From positions 2,115 through 32,701 of the forward strand of contig MFIE01000023.1 in the NCBI GenBank assembly GCA_001778785.1: 30,587 nt of DNA, read 5' to 3'. The position numbers and the translations under genes are program-made. This document shows positions 6,920 through 13,901 of the stretch, piece after piece. The number at the start of each line of letters is the position of its first letter. The stretch's first letter is position 1. Under the pieces are notes generated by a model that was given only the letters and a program-made list of their open reading frames with translations, was not told where the DNA came from and did no database searches. Source of the DNA: Candidatus Giovannonibacteria bacterium RIFCSPLOWO2_01_FULL_46_13. GTDB taxonomy: Bacteria; Patescibacteriota; Minisyncoccia; JACPKW01; UBA11713.

Positions 6920-7576
6920 GTGTATTATCAGAAGGTTATTCGAAGCACAAACGAATGGGTCTTTCTTTGGCTCATTTCCATTCTTTTTGTTTTTTGGTTC
7001 TTGGCGAAAGATACTTTTATCGCACAAGCGACGTCCGGATTGGTTGCAATTTTCTCCGCAACTGCGGCCGTCATCGTGATTAACATTTTCGTTGAGTGGG
7101 GATTTCATAAATACGTCCTTCACGGAATGTTTCCTGGCTTTTTGAGAAATCACTGGCCGGTTAAATCATTCTATGAGGCCCACGACGGTGTGCACCACGT
7201 ACTTACTCCGGTAGCCCACTACGCTATCCTGGAGGAAGCGCAAACAAAATCCTCGACTTTCCCGTTTTGGTCTTTGCCGGTCTTCATCCTTATCTATCTT
7301 CCCTTTTTATTGCTGGCGCAGGCCTTTTTTTCCGGGCCGATCATCCTTGGCGGGATACTCGGTGTTACTGCTTCATACACGTCGTACGAAAATTTGCACG
7401 CCCTATACCACGCCGACTATGAGTTATTCTGGAGGGAGCGCATAGAAACTCCCGGTTGGCGTGGAAAATGTTGGGAGAAAGTATTCGAGTACCACAAAAA
7501 ACACCACGCAGATTCCAGCAAAAACCTCAACATGGTTTTCCCTCTCGCGGATTGCCTCTTGGGGACAGTAGCGTAG
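6920..7576 (+). CDS. Histidine-box membrane protein, fatty acid hydroxylase superfamily-like (about 218 aa)
   Basis: Integral membrane protein with about four hydrophobic helices and histidine clusters typical of the di-iron fatty acid hydroxylase/desaturase superfamily: HKYVLH, then HDGVHH, then HALYH and finally HKKHH. Family members hydroxylate or desaturate lipids or carotenoids using O2; the substrate here is unknown. The frame is open back to TTG 6872, but GGGAGG correctly spaced before GTG 6920 favours the shorter form. It is divergent from the redox block and ends at a terminator hairpin. An O2-dependent enzyme fits the oxidoreductases next door, though the organism's oxygen use is not known. 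Confidence 0.78.
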   Translation: MYYQKVIRSTNEWVFLWLISILFVFWFLAKDTFIAQATSGLVAIFSATAAVIVINIFVEWGFHKYVLHGMFPGFLRNHWPVKSFYEAHDGVHHVLTPVAHYAILEEAQTKSSTFPFWSLPVFILIYLPFLLLAQAFFSGPIILGGILGVTASYTSYENLHALYHADYELFWRERIETPGWRGKCWEKVFEYHKKHHADSSKNLNMVFPLADCLLGTVA

Positions 7577-7585
7577 CATTTCTAG

Positions 7586-7618
7586 AACTGCCGCGATCCA
7601 CACGGGTCCGGCAGTTTT
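7586..7618 (+). terminator. Terminator after the histidine-box gene
   Basis: AACTGCCG (7586-7593) pairs with CGGCAGTT (7609-7616), followed by a short T run. Confidence 0.75.
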
Positions 7619-7674
7619 ATTTTGCGCGCAAACAAAAAGACGTTCGGTTTGCACCGTACGCCTTTTTGCTGAGA

Positions 7675-7743
7675 TTACCTTCTGCGCTTCGTCGAGCGTT
7701 TTGCGCTCTTCTTGCGCGAAGGTGCTTTTTTCTTCTTCGCCAT
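7675..7743 (-). CDS. 22-residue Lys/Arg-rich micro-protein
   Basis: A tiny reading frame starting MAKKKKAPSRKK and ending KRRR: 14 of its 22 residues are Lys or Arg and none is acidic. It has no domain; a nucleic acid- or ribosome-binding role is possible. The case for it being real is the start: TATAAT lies exactly six bases before the ATG (7750-7755), the same leaderless layout as the conserved genes. A longer frame on the same strand (to 7424) runs into the convergent gene and is not favoured. Confidence 0.55.
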   Translation of the reverse strand: MAKKKKAPSRKKSAKRSTKRRR

Positions 7744-7749
7744 ACATTA

Positions 7750-7755
7750 ATTATA
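7750..7755 (-). promoter_or_regulatory. -10 box of leaderless 22-residue gene
   Basis: TATAAT six bases before the ATG at 7743. Confidence 0.65.
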
Positions 7756-7800
7756 TAAACAAAAAAATATTTCGCATAGCAAAGTTATCCACTTCTTCCA

Positions 7801-7830
7801 AAAACAAAACACTCCCGGGGAAACGGGGAG
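7801..7830 (-). terminator. Possible terminator downstream of the antiporter gene
   Basis: Short GC stem (7812-7816 with 7826-7830) followed on the minus strand by GTTTTGTTTT. The stem is only 5 bp. The 7831-7954 stretch before it shows no convincing gene. Confidence 0.4.
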
Positions 7831-7954
7831 CAATTTTGCTGCACTCCTCAAAATTTTTAAAATTTAAATTATGTCTCCCCTAAAAAAGAGCATTGTTGAA
7901 ATCTTGAGCGCATACAATAAAAGACGTAAGAGAAAAATTTTAATTACACTTCTT

Positions 7955-9679
7955 CTAGCGAAAACGTTCCAAGACCGGGTGCTCGTGCCCGAGGGCCGAA
8001 CGCGCCAAAAGATTTTTGACGTGCTCCTTGCGCATCTGGCGTATCTCTTTGGCGTCCTTCAGAAACCTCTTGGCGATCTCCGAAGCGTATTTTCCGCCCA
8101 AAAAATGCGGCAAAATCACGTAATCCACCCCGGCTTCGTATAGCGCCAAGGCGTTCGAGATACTGTGCGTCACAGTGAGAAAAATGGGGCCCGAAGCGTG
8201 CCTTTTTGCCGCCTCCGCGATCAAGAGATTGGTCTCCAAATCAGGAATAGTTGAAACTATGAGAGAGGCTTCGTCCAATTTAAGCGATTCCAAAAAATCT
8301 ATGTCGCTTGCGTCCCCGTATTCGTGATCCACTTTTTCCATCTTCATCTGCCCGATAATTTCCGGATCGTGGTCGATGACTAAAAAATCTTTTTTCATTC
8401 CCTTGAAGAGCTCGATAAAATCAAACCCGACGCGGTTCCCGCCGAAAAGGAAGTAATCGTAATCTTTATTGCGGATTCCTTTTTCCAAAACGTGTTTCCG
8501 TTCGAATATTTTTAAATATTTTCCGATGACGCTATAAATTTTGTCGGAATAGAGAATTAAATACGACGAGCCGAAAATTGTAACGAGCCCGACCAACGTC
8601 ACCATGGAAAGAACTTCCCGATCAATCTGCCCAAGACTTACACCAAGCGCAACCAGGATTAAAGAAAATTCGCTTATCTGGGCGACGGTAAGCCCGGTTA
8701 AAAGTCCCGTTTTTCGCTTATATCCCAAAAGTCCCATGATAATCATCATAATTAATGGGTTTCCGACGAGGACGAGCAAGGAAAGGATGGCGGCTGGGAG
8801 GATAATATCCCCGATAGAGCCGAAGGCCATCTCCGAGCCGAGCAGGATGAAGAACAATACGATGAAGAAATCCCGAAGCGGAGTAAGGCGGGCATTTATG
8901 TCGTGCCGGAATGGAAGCGTGGACAAAGCAATACCAGCGACGAGCGCACCGGCCTCGATCGAGAAGCCCATATAAAGGAAGAGGGCCGTAATCCCGATCC
9001 CCCAGGCGTTCGCGAAAAGGAACAAGAGCTCCTGCGGGCGAGAAATGTAGTCGTTTATTTTCGGGAGGATGGACCGCGCGACAGCGAAAACGAAAACCCC
9101 AGCCATCAAAATCTTAAACACGACGTCACCGAGGTCGGCCCAAGAACCTGTATTGGCAAAAAGTATCGGGATCGCAAGAAGCAAAGCTATCGCGATTACG
9201 TCCTGCACCAAGAGAAAACCGATGGAAATTTTGGCGTATAAATCCTCGAGGTCGCCCTTGTCCGAAATTAATTTCAAAATGATGATCGTGCTTGAAAACG
9301 CGAGGGCTATCGAGACATAAAACGAGGTTATATATGAAAAGCCGAGTAAAACGCAAATTAAAAAACCGACGGCGGAGGTGAATACGACCTGTCCAACGCC
9401 GGTTATGAGCGCGACTTTCCCGAATTGCTTCAAGACGTTCGGGTTTAAATTAAGCCCCACCGAGAAAAGTAGGAACGAGACCCCAATTTGGCTGAAAAGT
9501 TGGAAGACTCCCTCCGATTGGATCAAATTAAAAACAAACGGGCCTACAAGAAGCCCCGTTATAATGTATCCAATGATTAAAGGCTGCTTCAGTGCCCGCA
9601 TCAAAAGCGAGACCAAAGTCGCAAATGCCAAAAGAAAACCGAGCTGTATGAAAATAGGGAATGTCTCCGTAATGTTCAC
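7955..9679 (-). CDS. Cation:proton antiporter of the CPA2 (KefB) type with TrkA-N domain (574 aa)
   Basis: Exchanges K+ or Na+ for H+ across the inner membrane. Residues 1-390 form the 12-13 helix CPA2 exchanger domain (LKQPLIIGYIITGLLVGP near 30, SFLLFSVGLNL near 70, GFLLVQDVIAIALL near 155). Residues from about 405 form a TrkA-N Rossmann domain (DYFLFGGNRVGFDFIELF, FLVIDHDPE) that senses NAD(H). Length is normal. The start is GTG 9679, with TAGAAT nine bases upstream (9689-9694) and GGGGTAAG between; this is the least certain part. It follows the FtsK-gamma-like gene on the same strand by 26 bases. Confidence 0.92.
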   Translation of the reverse strand: MNITETFPIFIQLGFLLAFATLVSLLMRALKQPLIIGYIITGLLVGPFVFNLIQSEGVFQLFSQIGVSFLLFSVGLNLNPNVLKQFGKVALITGVGQVVFTSAVGFLICVLLGFSYITSFYVSIALAFSSTIIILKLISDKGDLEDLYAKISIGFLLVQDVIAIALLLAIPILFANTGSWADLGDVVFKILMAGVFVFAVARSILPKINDYISRPQELLFLFANAWGIGITALFLYMGFSIEAGALVAGIALSTLPFRHDINARLTPLRDFFIVLFFILLGSEMAFGSIGDIILPAAILSLLVLVGNPLIMMIIMGLLGYKRKTGLLTGLTVAQISEFSLILVALGVSLGQIDREVLSMVTLVGLVTIFGSSYLILYSDKIYSVIGKYLKIFERKHVLEKGIRNKDYDYFLFGGNRVGFDFIELFKGMKKDFLVIDHDPEIIGQMKMEKVDHEYGDASDIDFLESLKLDEASLIVSTIPDLETNLLIAEAAKRHASGPIFLTVTHSISNALALYEAGVDYVILPHFLGGKYASEIAKRFLKDAKEIRQMRKEHVKNLLARSALGHEHPVLERFR

Positions 9680-9705
9680 CTTACCCCTATTCTACACTCG
9701 ATTTA

Positions 9706-10116
9706 TCAAATTTTGTACTTGTTTTGGCGCAAAGTTTCCAAAAGCATCTGCCAGGAAGCGGTCTCTACCGCCTTCACGGCGAGGTTATGCTCGATCCATA
9801 ATTTTCTCTGGATCAAAGACGCCGAGAATTTTTTAGATTTCAAAATTATATCCTTGGCTTCTTTCACGACTTCCTCGAACGGGGCGCCCGCAGGCATTTT
9901 TTTCGGAATTATCCCGTATTCAAAGGGGATTATCCCCTCGCCCGCCAACTGGTCCAAGATCCGGCAAGCGTGAAAATATCCGACGTCAAAAGCTTTCTGA
10001 AGCTCTTTAACGGTGCACTTCCCTCCGTTTTTGATCGCAAGTTCTTTTGCTTCCGGGAAAAAATCAGTCTTGATACTCATCTTTCCTCCGTCATTCTCCA
10101 AATAGTAAAGCGGCAT
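9706..10116 (-). CDS. Tandem FtsK-gamma-like winged-helix protein (136 aa)
   Basis: Two copies of a winged-helix fold resembling the DNA-reading gamma domain of FtsK. The first (about 22-65) has KCTVKELQKAFDVGYFHACRILDQLAGEGII; the second (about 85-130) has KFSASLIQRKLWIEHNLAVKAVE. No motor domain is present. In FtsK this domain reads KOPS sites and contacts XerD, so a small DNA-binding or architectural protein is likely. Two starts compete: ATG 10116 with TAATAT six bases upstream (leaderless), and ATG 10080 with GGAGG just upstream. The first is chosen because it fits the window rule; both keep the two domains. Confidence 0.72.
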   Translation of the reverse strand: MPLYYLENDGGKMSIKTDFFPEAKELAIKNGGKCTVKELQKAFDVGYFHACRILDQLAGEGIIPFEYGIIPKKMPAGAPFEEVVKEAKDIILKSKKFSASLIQRKLWIEHNLAVKAVETASWQMLLETLRQNKYKI

Positions 10117-10122
10117 TTTTTA

Positions 10123-10128
10123 ATATTA
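10123..10128 (-). promoter_or_regulatory. -10 box of leaderless FtsK-gamma-like gene
   Basis: TAATAT six bases before ATG 10116; CATAAT overlaps it two bases upstream. Confidence 0.55.
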
Positions 10129-10221
10129 TGCGAGAATCAAAATTCTGTCATCCACAGTTTTTTCACGAACCGGCTCTACCTGTGGAAAACTCTATCCCCA
10201 TATTCCAAACTCAAGCGCGAC

Positions 10222-10440
10222 CTATTGCACTTCAAAAACTTTGTTCCTGGACGAAAACCCGGATACTAAACGCACGCGCGAGGCCGAAATTTTGAAAAAT
10301 TCCGCAAGGGCCTCCTGTATCGCGATGTTTGCTTGCCCGTCCTTCGGCGCTTCCTTCACGGCAACCGTAAAATGATTTTCGTCAATCCTTTCCACAGCGG
10401 AATTCTTCGCGCCTGGTTTCCCTTTCACAAAAATTTTCAT
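10222..10440 (-). CDS. DUF167 (YggU) family protein (72 aa)
   Basis: Full-length member of the DUF167/UPF0235 family, which is widespread and of unknown biochemical function. Family features are visible: MKIFVKGKPGAKNSAVERID at the N-terminus and KDGQANIAIQEALAEFFKIS in the middle. TAATAT lies six bases before the ATG (10447-10452), overlapping the last codon of the Doc toxin gene, so it has a leaderless start of its own even though it follows the toxin by nine bases. Confidence 0.9.
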   Translation of the reverse strand: MKIFVKGKPGAKNSAVERIDENHFTVAVKEAPKDGQANIAIQEALAEFFKISASRVRLVSGFSSRNKVFEVQ

Positions 10441-10446
10441 TTTTCT

Positions 10447-10452
10447 ATATTA
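10447..10452 (-). promoter_or_regulatory. -10 box of leaderless DUF167 gene
   Basis: TAATAT six bases before ATG 10440. Confidence 0.6.
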
Positions 10453-10824
10453 ATAATGCCTCTTGAACCAATCTGCTATCTCTTCGATAGAAAGCTTACT
10501 CTTAATAATATCCAATGCGAATTTCTCAATCTCGCCATCCTTGCAAACAATTTTATATCCGTTATCTTCCAGAAAAATCGAAGCCGCGGTCATTCCCGTA
10601 CGCTTATTCCCATCAAAAAACGGATGATTCATGATTGTATTTCTCGCATAAACGGCTGCCTTAGAAAATATAGACGGATAAAGCTCTCTACCGGAAATTT
10701 TCTGCTTCGGCAAGCCGACCAAAGCCAAAATCGCGTTCATATCGCGAACGCCGTGCATGCCTCCAATCTCATCAATAAGCATCGAGTGGATTTCTAAAAT
10801 ATCTTCTGCAGATAGATACGTCAC
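10450..10824 (-). CDS. doc: Doc/Fic family toxin (124 aa)
   Basis: Death-on-curing type Fic-fold protein. The catalytic loop HPFFDGNKRTG is at 67-77. Doc of phage P1 uses this loop to phosphorylate EF-Tu and stop translation; the same target is inferred here, not shown. Length is normal for Doc (about 125). It starts with GTG 10824, overlapping the TAG stop of the antitoxin gene by one base, so the two are translationally coupled. Confidence 0.93.
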   Translation of the reverse strand: MTYLSAEDILEIHSMLIDEIGGMHGVRDMNAILALVGLPKQKISGRELYPSIFSKAAVYARNTIMNHPFFDGNKRTGMTAASIFLEDNGYKIVCKDGEIEKFALDIIKSKLSIEEIADWFKRHY

Positions 10825-11060
10825 TATTCTTTAGCAAGAGCTTCGAGATCTTTCCTGTGCCGGTTGATAAAATCAAAAGTCAACTTAGCCACCTTTTTCT
10901 GGCGGGAAGTTGCTTTTTTAACCGGCCCCTGAATAATGATGTTCTCGCCCTCTACCCTCACTTCGACGTTATCGCCCGGCTTCAAACCCAAATCTTGAAG
11001 GGATTTTTTAGGAATTGTAACCCCAACCGAAGAACCAATTTTTAGTATTTTCTGAGCCAT
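10824..11060 (-). CDS. AbrB/MazE-type antitoxin (78 aa)
   Basis: N-terminal swapped-hairpin AbrB DNA-binding domain (residues 1-48: KIGSSVGVTIPKKSLQDLGLKPGD, then VEVRVEGENIIIQG) followed by a basic helical tail that probably blocks the toxin. The usual partner of Doc is Phd; here an AbrB-fold antitoxin takes its place. TATAAT lies five bases before the ATG, inside a palindrome that is a likely site of autorepression. Confidence 0.9.
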   Translation of the reverse strand: MAQKILKIGSSVGVTIPKKSLQDLGLKPGDNVEVRVEGENIIIQGPVKKATSRQKKVAKLTFDFINRHRKDLEALAKE

Positions 11061-11065
11061 AATAT

Positions 11066-11084
11066 ATTATAACGTCATTATAAT
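11066..11084. promoter_or_regulatory. Palindromic operator/promoter of the toxin-antitoxin operon
   Basis: ATTATAA and TTATAAT arms separated by five bases. On the minus strand each arm contains a TATAAT, so binding of the AbrB-fold protein would cover the -10 region. Confidence 0.6.
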
Positions 11085-11122
11085 CTAAATCTTTCATTAT
11101 TTCAACTGACATATTAAAAATC

Positions 11123-11151
11123 TTGACATATCCACATCTACATAATATGAT
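11123..11151 (+). promoter_or_regulatory. Promoter of the 170-residue protein gene
   Basis: TTGACA (11123-11128), 17 bp spacer, TATGAT (11146-11151). Near-consensus; no TGn. Confidence 0.8.
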
Positions 11152-11183
11152 TCTATGAAATTTGCACAAGGGAGGGACACACA

Positions 11184-11696
11184 ATGACGAAGTTGCTAGA
11201 GTTGATTTTTAACAAGATAAGAAATACCGAGGTCGTCATCAATAAGGGGCCGACAGACAAAGTCGCGGAAGGAGAAGTACGCGAGTTTATCCTGGAGGAC
11301 GAGGAGCTGAAGAAACTCTACTGGTTCGTGGCCCAAGCTGAAAGAAATCTCGAGCGAGCAATGTTAAAGATTCGTCAGCGCGCACTCGATTGCGCGGAGC
11401 GAAACGAAGATTTCGAAAAAAGTGCAGTATTTACTGAAATCGCAAGAGAACTAATCCAGCTAGGCTCTATCTGTTACAGCTTGCAAGCCTTATTTTGGAA
11501 TTCCTTCGCATACGAATTTCCAGAGCTCGCCGGCAAAAGATTCGAAATTCGCGAAGGCTGGCAGGTAATCTCGAACCGAAAACAAGAAGCTCCTCTGTCT
11601 GCGATTACCATAGGTATTCCCCAAGAGCTTCTGGAGAAAATCATGACGGGAAACATTGACCCCCAGACCCCGGGAAAGAAAGAAACCGTCCATTGA
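11184..11696 (+). CDS. Hypothetical protein (170 aa)
   Basis: Not recognised. Residues 45-110 form long amphipathic helices rich in Glu, Arg and Ala with likely coiled-coil character; the last 40 residues look extended. No membrane segment. GGGAGGG lies eight bases before the ATG, the promoter is near-consensus, and a strong bidirectional terminator follows. It is a single-gene leadered unit set beside the toxin-antitoxin pair and pointing away from it. Confidence 0.75.
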   Translation: MTKLLELIFNKIRNTEVVINKGPTDKVAEGEVREFILEDEELKKLYWFVAQAERNLERAMLKIRQRALDCAERNEDFEKSAVFTEIARELIQLGSICYSLQALFWNSFAYEFPELAGKRFEIREGWQVISNRKQEAPLSAITIGIPQELLEKIMTGNIDPQTPGKKETVH

Positions 11697-11718
11697 TCAA
11701 CCCACCCCGCCGCCAAAA

Positions 11719-11749
11719 AAAAGAAGCCTCCCCCGAGGCTTCTTTTCAA
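11719..11749. terminator. Bidirectional terminator
   Basis: Perfect 12-bp stem (11719-11730 with 11735-11746), CCCC loop, A-rich on the left and T-rich on the right. Serves the convergent genes on both sides. Confidence 0.9.
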
Positions 11750-11750
11750 T

Positions 11751-11996
11751 TTATCTCGTCCATCTCCGGAAATACCGGCGCTCGACGTATATCACGCGCC
11801 AGAAATGCACCCCAGCCCAAAATCCAAGCGCCGCGCCCGCGACAAGCAAAACAACTCCCGCGATAGTATGGAATGTATACCAGCCGTCGAAAGGCGTGTA
11901 CCGGTTCAAATACCATATCTCAAGCAAGGCATGCGCTAAAAACTGCAGCAAAATCCCAAGCACCGTAAACGAAAAAATATAAAAAATCCTCTTCAT
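11751..11996 (-). CDS. Small two-helix membrane protein (81 aa)
   Basis: Two hydrophobic helices (about 4-25 and 40-66) joined by an aromatic-rich loop (EIWYLNRYTPFDGWYTFHTI), with a strongly basic C-terminus (ERRYFRRWTR) that places the tail in the cytosol. Family not recognised; small two-helix proteins of this kind are common in candidate-phylum genomes. TAGAAT lies six bases before the ATG (12003-12008), a leaderless start. Confidence 0.78.
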   Translation of the reverse strand: MKRIFYIFSFTVLGILLQFLAHALLEIWYLNRYTPFDGWYTFHTIAGVVLLVAGAALGFWAGVHFWRVIYVERRYFRRWTR

Positions 11997-12002
11997 GTAT
12001 AT

Positions 12003-12008
12003 ATTCTA
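12003..12008 (-). promoter_or_regulatory. -10 box of leaderless two-helix membrane gene
   Basis: TAGAAT six bases before ATG 11996. Confidence 0.65.
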
Positions 12009-12084
12009 TCCTAAGCGGTTATCTCTCTCAAAAGCTCCGTTTATATATTTTTCGTAACATTATACGTCTTATATTATGTAGCTG

Positions 12085-12113
12085 TGGACAAGTTATTGAC
12101 CATATGCTACACT
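12085..12113 (+). promoter_or_regulatory. Promoter of a candidate small RNA
   Basis: TGGACA (12085-12090), 17 bp spacer, extended -10 TGC-TACACT (hexamer 12108-12113). No start codon with a ribosome site follows. Confidence 0.5.
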
Positions 12114-12119
12114 ACAGTT

Positions 12120-12176
12120 AATTCTTACGAAGAAGACCCTTGTGGGGCTCGTCCCCATCGGGGGCTTTTTCTTTTT
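12120..12176 (+). ncRNA. Candidate small RNA with competing hairpins
   Basis: A transcript from the promoter at 12085-12113 would be about 57 bases and end in a U-rich terminator. Its 3' half holds alternating runs: CCC, GGGG, CCCC, GGGGG (12137-12164). GGGG can pair with the middle CCCC, or the middle CCCC can pair with the last GGGGG to form the terminator before TTTTTCTTTTT. This is the logic of an attenuator, but no plus-strand gene follows, so a free small RNA is the better reading. Hypothesis from structure only. Confidence 0.4.
12153..12176 (+). terminator. Terminator of the candidate small RNA
   Basis: CCCC-ATC-GGGG hairpin, then CTTTTTCTTTTT. Confidence 0.65.
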
Positions 12177-12242
12177 AGGGCTTATGCAAAACTGTTTTCT
12201 GATCATTTATATATCCTGTCTTGGTTCTGGTCTTCGAAATTT

Positions 12243-12344
12243 TTATTGATCAGTAGTTGTCAATGAAATGGTAGAAGCCTCTTCACATTCAGGCCCACAA
12301 AATCGTCGCATACATAACTTTTTGCAAATTTCACACCTACTCAT
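12243..12344 (-). CDS. 33-residue Cys-rich zinc-finger-like peptide
   Basis: Starts MSRCEICKKLCMRRFCGPEC: five cysteines in the CxxC...RFCxxxC arrangement typical of small treble-clef/zinc-ribbon proteins. Its ATG at 12344 overlaps the stop codon of the upstream Abi-like gene, so it can be translated by coupling. It lies at the end of the A+T-rich restriction-modification island. No homologue is known to me, and the coding call rests on the cysteine pattern and the coupling. Confidence 0.5.
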   Translation of the reverse strand: MSRCEICKKLCMRRFCGPECEEASTISLTTTDQ

Positions 12345-13044
12345 ATCTAATCATAAATTCACAGAATTTATATCCTGTCCGAGTAAGGCGAAAATTTGGA
12401 GTTGGCTCAAAATCTCCCTGAAGACGATCCATTTCAACCCTAGGTGATATTAAACCTAGTGATTCTAAATTTTTCTCATATTTGAACACTGCTCCCTCCA
12501 TATCTTCGAAGCCTATTTGTTTATTAATTTCATTACGCCAAGCGTTTCGCGAACGAATTCCGGCATTTACAGAAACATTAAGGGCAGATTTCCCTGAAGC
12601 TATTTCAAAATTGGCTCTCAAGATAAGAATTTCCATGCCACTTAATTTTTTTGCAGTTTGTAAAAATTCGTATGACTGTACTTCATCTTTTTGCTTAGAA
12701 TGTTTACTTATTCCAGAAAAAAAGACGGACTTCATTGCTTTAAATTTCTCATCATCTATATCGCCTCCTTCAATCGCCTTAAATAGATCCCTTAACGCAA
12801 GGGTCGGTTTTTCTGTTTCGAAATTTTCATCTTTGATTTCCTTCTTTTCTAGTTTTTCGCGATATTCAGATAAAAATTTTGACAAAAAGTATGTTGCGAT
12901 TCCTTGACTGACTTTTGTAACTACGGCCGATGGATCCGAAAAAGTTTCTGGACTGATCAAATTGACTGCAAAAGGAATAATCTCTGAAGCTGTTTTCTTT
13001 ATACTCCCGATTTCTATTTTTTCAGGCTTATTTTTTTTCGTCAT
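12337..13044 (-). CDS. Hypothetical helical protein, possibly DUF4393/Abi-like (235 aa)
   Basis: Mostly helical and soluble. The middle (about 110-160) and the C-terminal part (ESLGLISPRVE...FRLTRTGYKFCEFM) recall the DUF4393 (Abi-alpha) phage-resistance proteins, which end in a similar winged-helix-like segment. I judge this resemblance by eye, so the family call is weak. It lies 59 bases after the restriction nuclease gene on the same strand and shares the island's A+T-rich codon use. A defence accessory role is an inference from position. Confidence 0.6.
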   Translation of the reverse strand: MTKKNKPEKIEIGSIKKTASEIIPFAVNLISPETFSDPSAVVTKVSQGIATYFLSKFLSEYREKLEKKEIKDENFETEKPTLALRDLFKAIEGGDIDDEKFKAMKSVFFSGISKHSKQKDEVQSYEFLQTAKKLSGMEILILRANFEIASGKSALNVSVNAGIRSRNAWRNEINKQIGFEDMEGAVFKYEKNLESLGLISPRVEMDRLQGDFEPTPNFRLTRTGYKFCEFMIRYE

Positions 13045-13103
13045 GTTGCAAAAACAATAAAACTTTTAAATGGGTTTTGCGAGATTGGATGGTTTGAAAA
13101 AAA

Positions 13104-13901
13104 TTAAAGAATCACTGCTTTCTTCTCATAGAGCATAGGGAAACTATCCTGCCTCATTCGAAATTTTGTCCCATGATTGTGCCCCGTCCTAGCATCAAAA
13201 TCAACTAAAACTTTTGCAGTTTCTAATGCCCTCAAAAATCCCTCGAAACTAAACTTACAAAGCATCATTATTTTACAGTAGTTATAATATTCCTTACCTC
13301 GTATAGTTTTTACATCAGCTTGAACATAAAAAGTATTCAACAACTTTGTGCCTACCTTGTGCTCCAAATCATCAAATCCCCAGTAGGGTTGGGGGTTAAG
13401 TTCTCCCAGGCCAATTCTTTTACTAACGGATTTAAGCCACTCTTTATTTCCAGCACTAACCTCTTTAGCGTCGAAGGATATTAGAATTTTCTTATTAGAG
13501 CGATCTATCTTAACCATGAACCCTCTATCGCTTGGCTTTGCACCATGAATAGTTTGCCTAAAACTCATCTCACCCTTTTTATACAACAACCCACTTTCCC
13601 GATGCTTCCAGCCATATTTTGGTAGCAAAATTTGTGGTACAAATCGAATTGCACGTGGGGAAGGCTCCATATGAAACAGAGTACATAACGAAACCGTATG
13701 GAGCCTCTGAGTTTTTAATTCCCATTCCGCGGCATTTGGGATTGGTAAATTATTTTCTTTTATTCCAAGAAGGTCTTCAAGGGTATTACCAATGCCACCA
13801 TGATTACCACGGCGGGCATTCCGAATCCAACCCATTCCAGAAATCTTTTTGAGTTTTTTGATTAAAGATTCTTTTGTATAAATAATTGGCTTACTTGACA
13901 T
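13104..13901 (-). CDS. Type II restriction endonuclease, MvaI/BcnI-like (265 aa)
   Basis: Resembles the MvaI/BcnI family of monomeric PD-(D/E)xK nucleases: the signature segment GIGNTLEDLLGIKENNLPIPNAAEWELKTQR (about 32-63) holds the metal-binding acidic residues and ExK-type ELK. Length is close to MvaI (about 250). Known members cut CCWGG or CCSGG; the site here cannot be read from sequence. The ATG overlaps the end of the methyltransferase gene by 11 bases, as expected for a restriction-modification pair. The island is clearly richer in A+T than its neighbours, a sign of transfer. Confidence 0.85.
   Translation of the reverse strand: MSSKPIIYTKESLIKKLKKISGMGWIRNARRGNHGGIGNTLEDLLGIKENNLPIPNAAEWELKTQRLHTVSLCTLFHMEPSPRAIRFVPQILLPKYGWKHRESGLLYKKGEMSFRQTIHGAKPSDRGFMVKIDRSNKKILISFDAKEVSAGNKEWLKSVSKRIGLGELNPQPYWGFDDLEHKVGTKLLNTFYVQADVKTIRGKEYYNYCKIMMLCKFSFEGFLRALETAKVLVDFDARTGHNHGTKFRMRQDSFPMLYEKKAVIL

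Noticed and set aside
7424..7747. 107-residue frame on the minus strand
   Set aside because: It crosses the terminator and the last 150 bases of the convergent histidine-box gene. Only the short Lys/Arg frame offset from it fits the promoter position.
7871..8143. 90-residue plus-strand frame starting MSPLKKSIVEIL
   Set aside because: The last two thirds are the antisense of the antiporter gene; there is no ribosome site and no -10 box at six bases.
10148..10189. DnaA-box-like pair TCATCCACA (10148) and TGTGGAAAA (10181), with similar words near 7783 and 12085
   Set aside because: Only two imperfect boxes in inverted orientation, no cluster, no A+T-rich unwinding region and no dnaA or dnaN nearby. 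Not enough for an origin.
12204..12254. CTGATCA ... TGATCAG inverted repeat after the restriction-modification island
   Set aside because: Seven-base arms about 35 bases apart with no T tract and no integrase gene; too weak for an attachment site or terminator.
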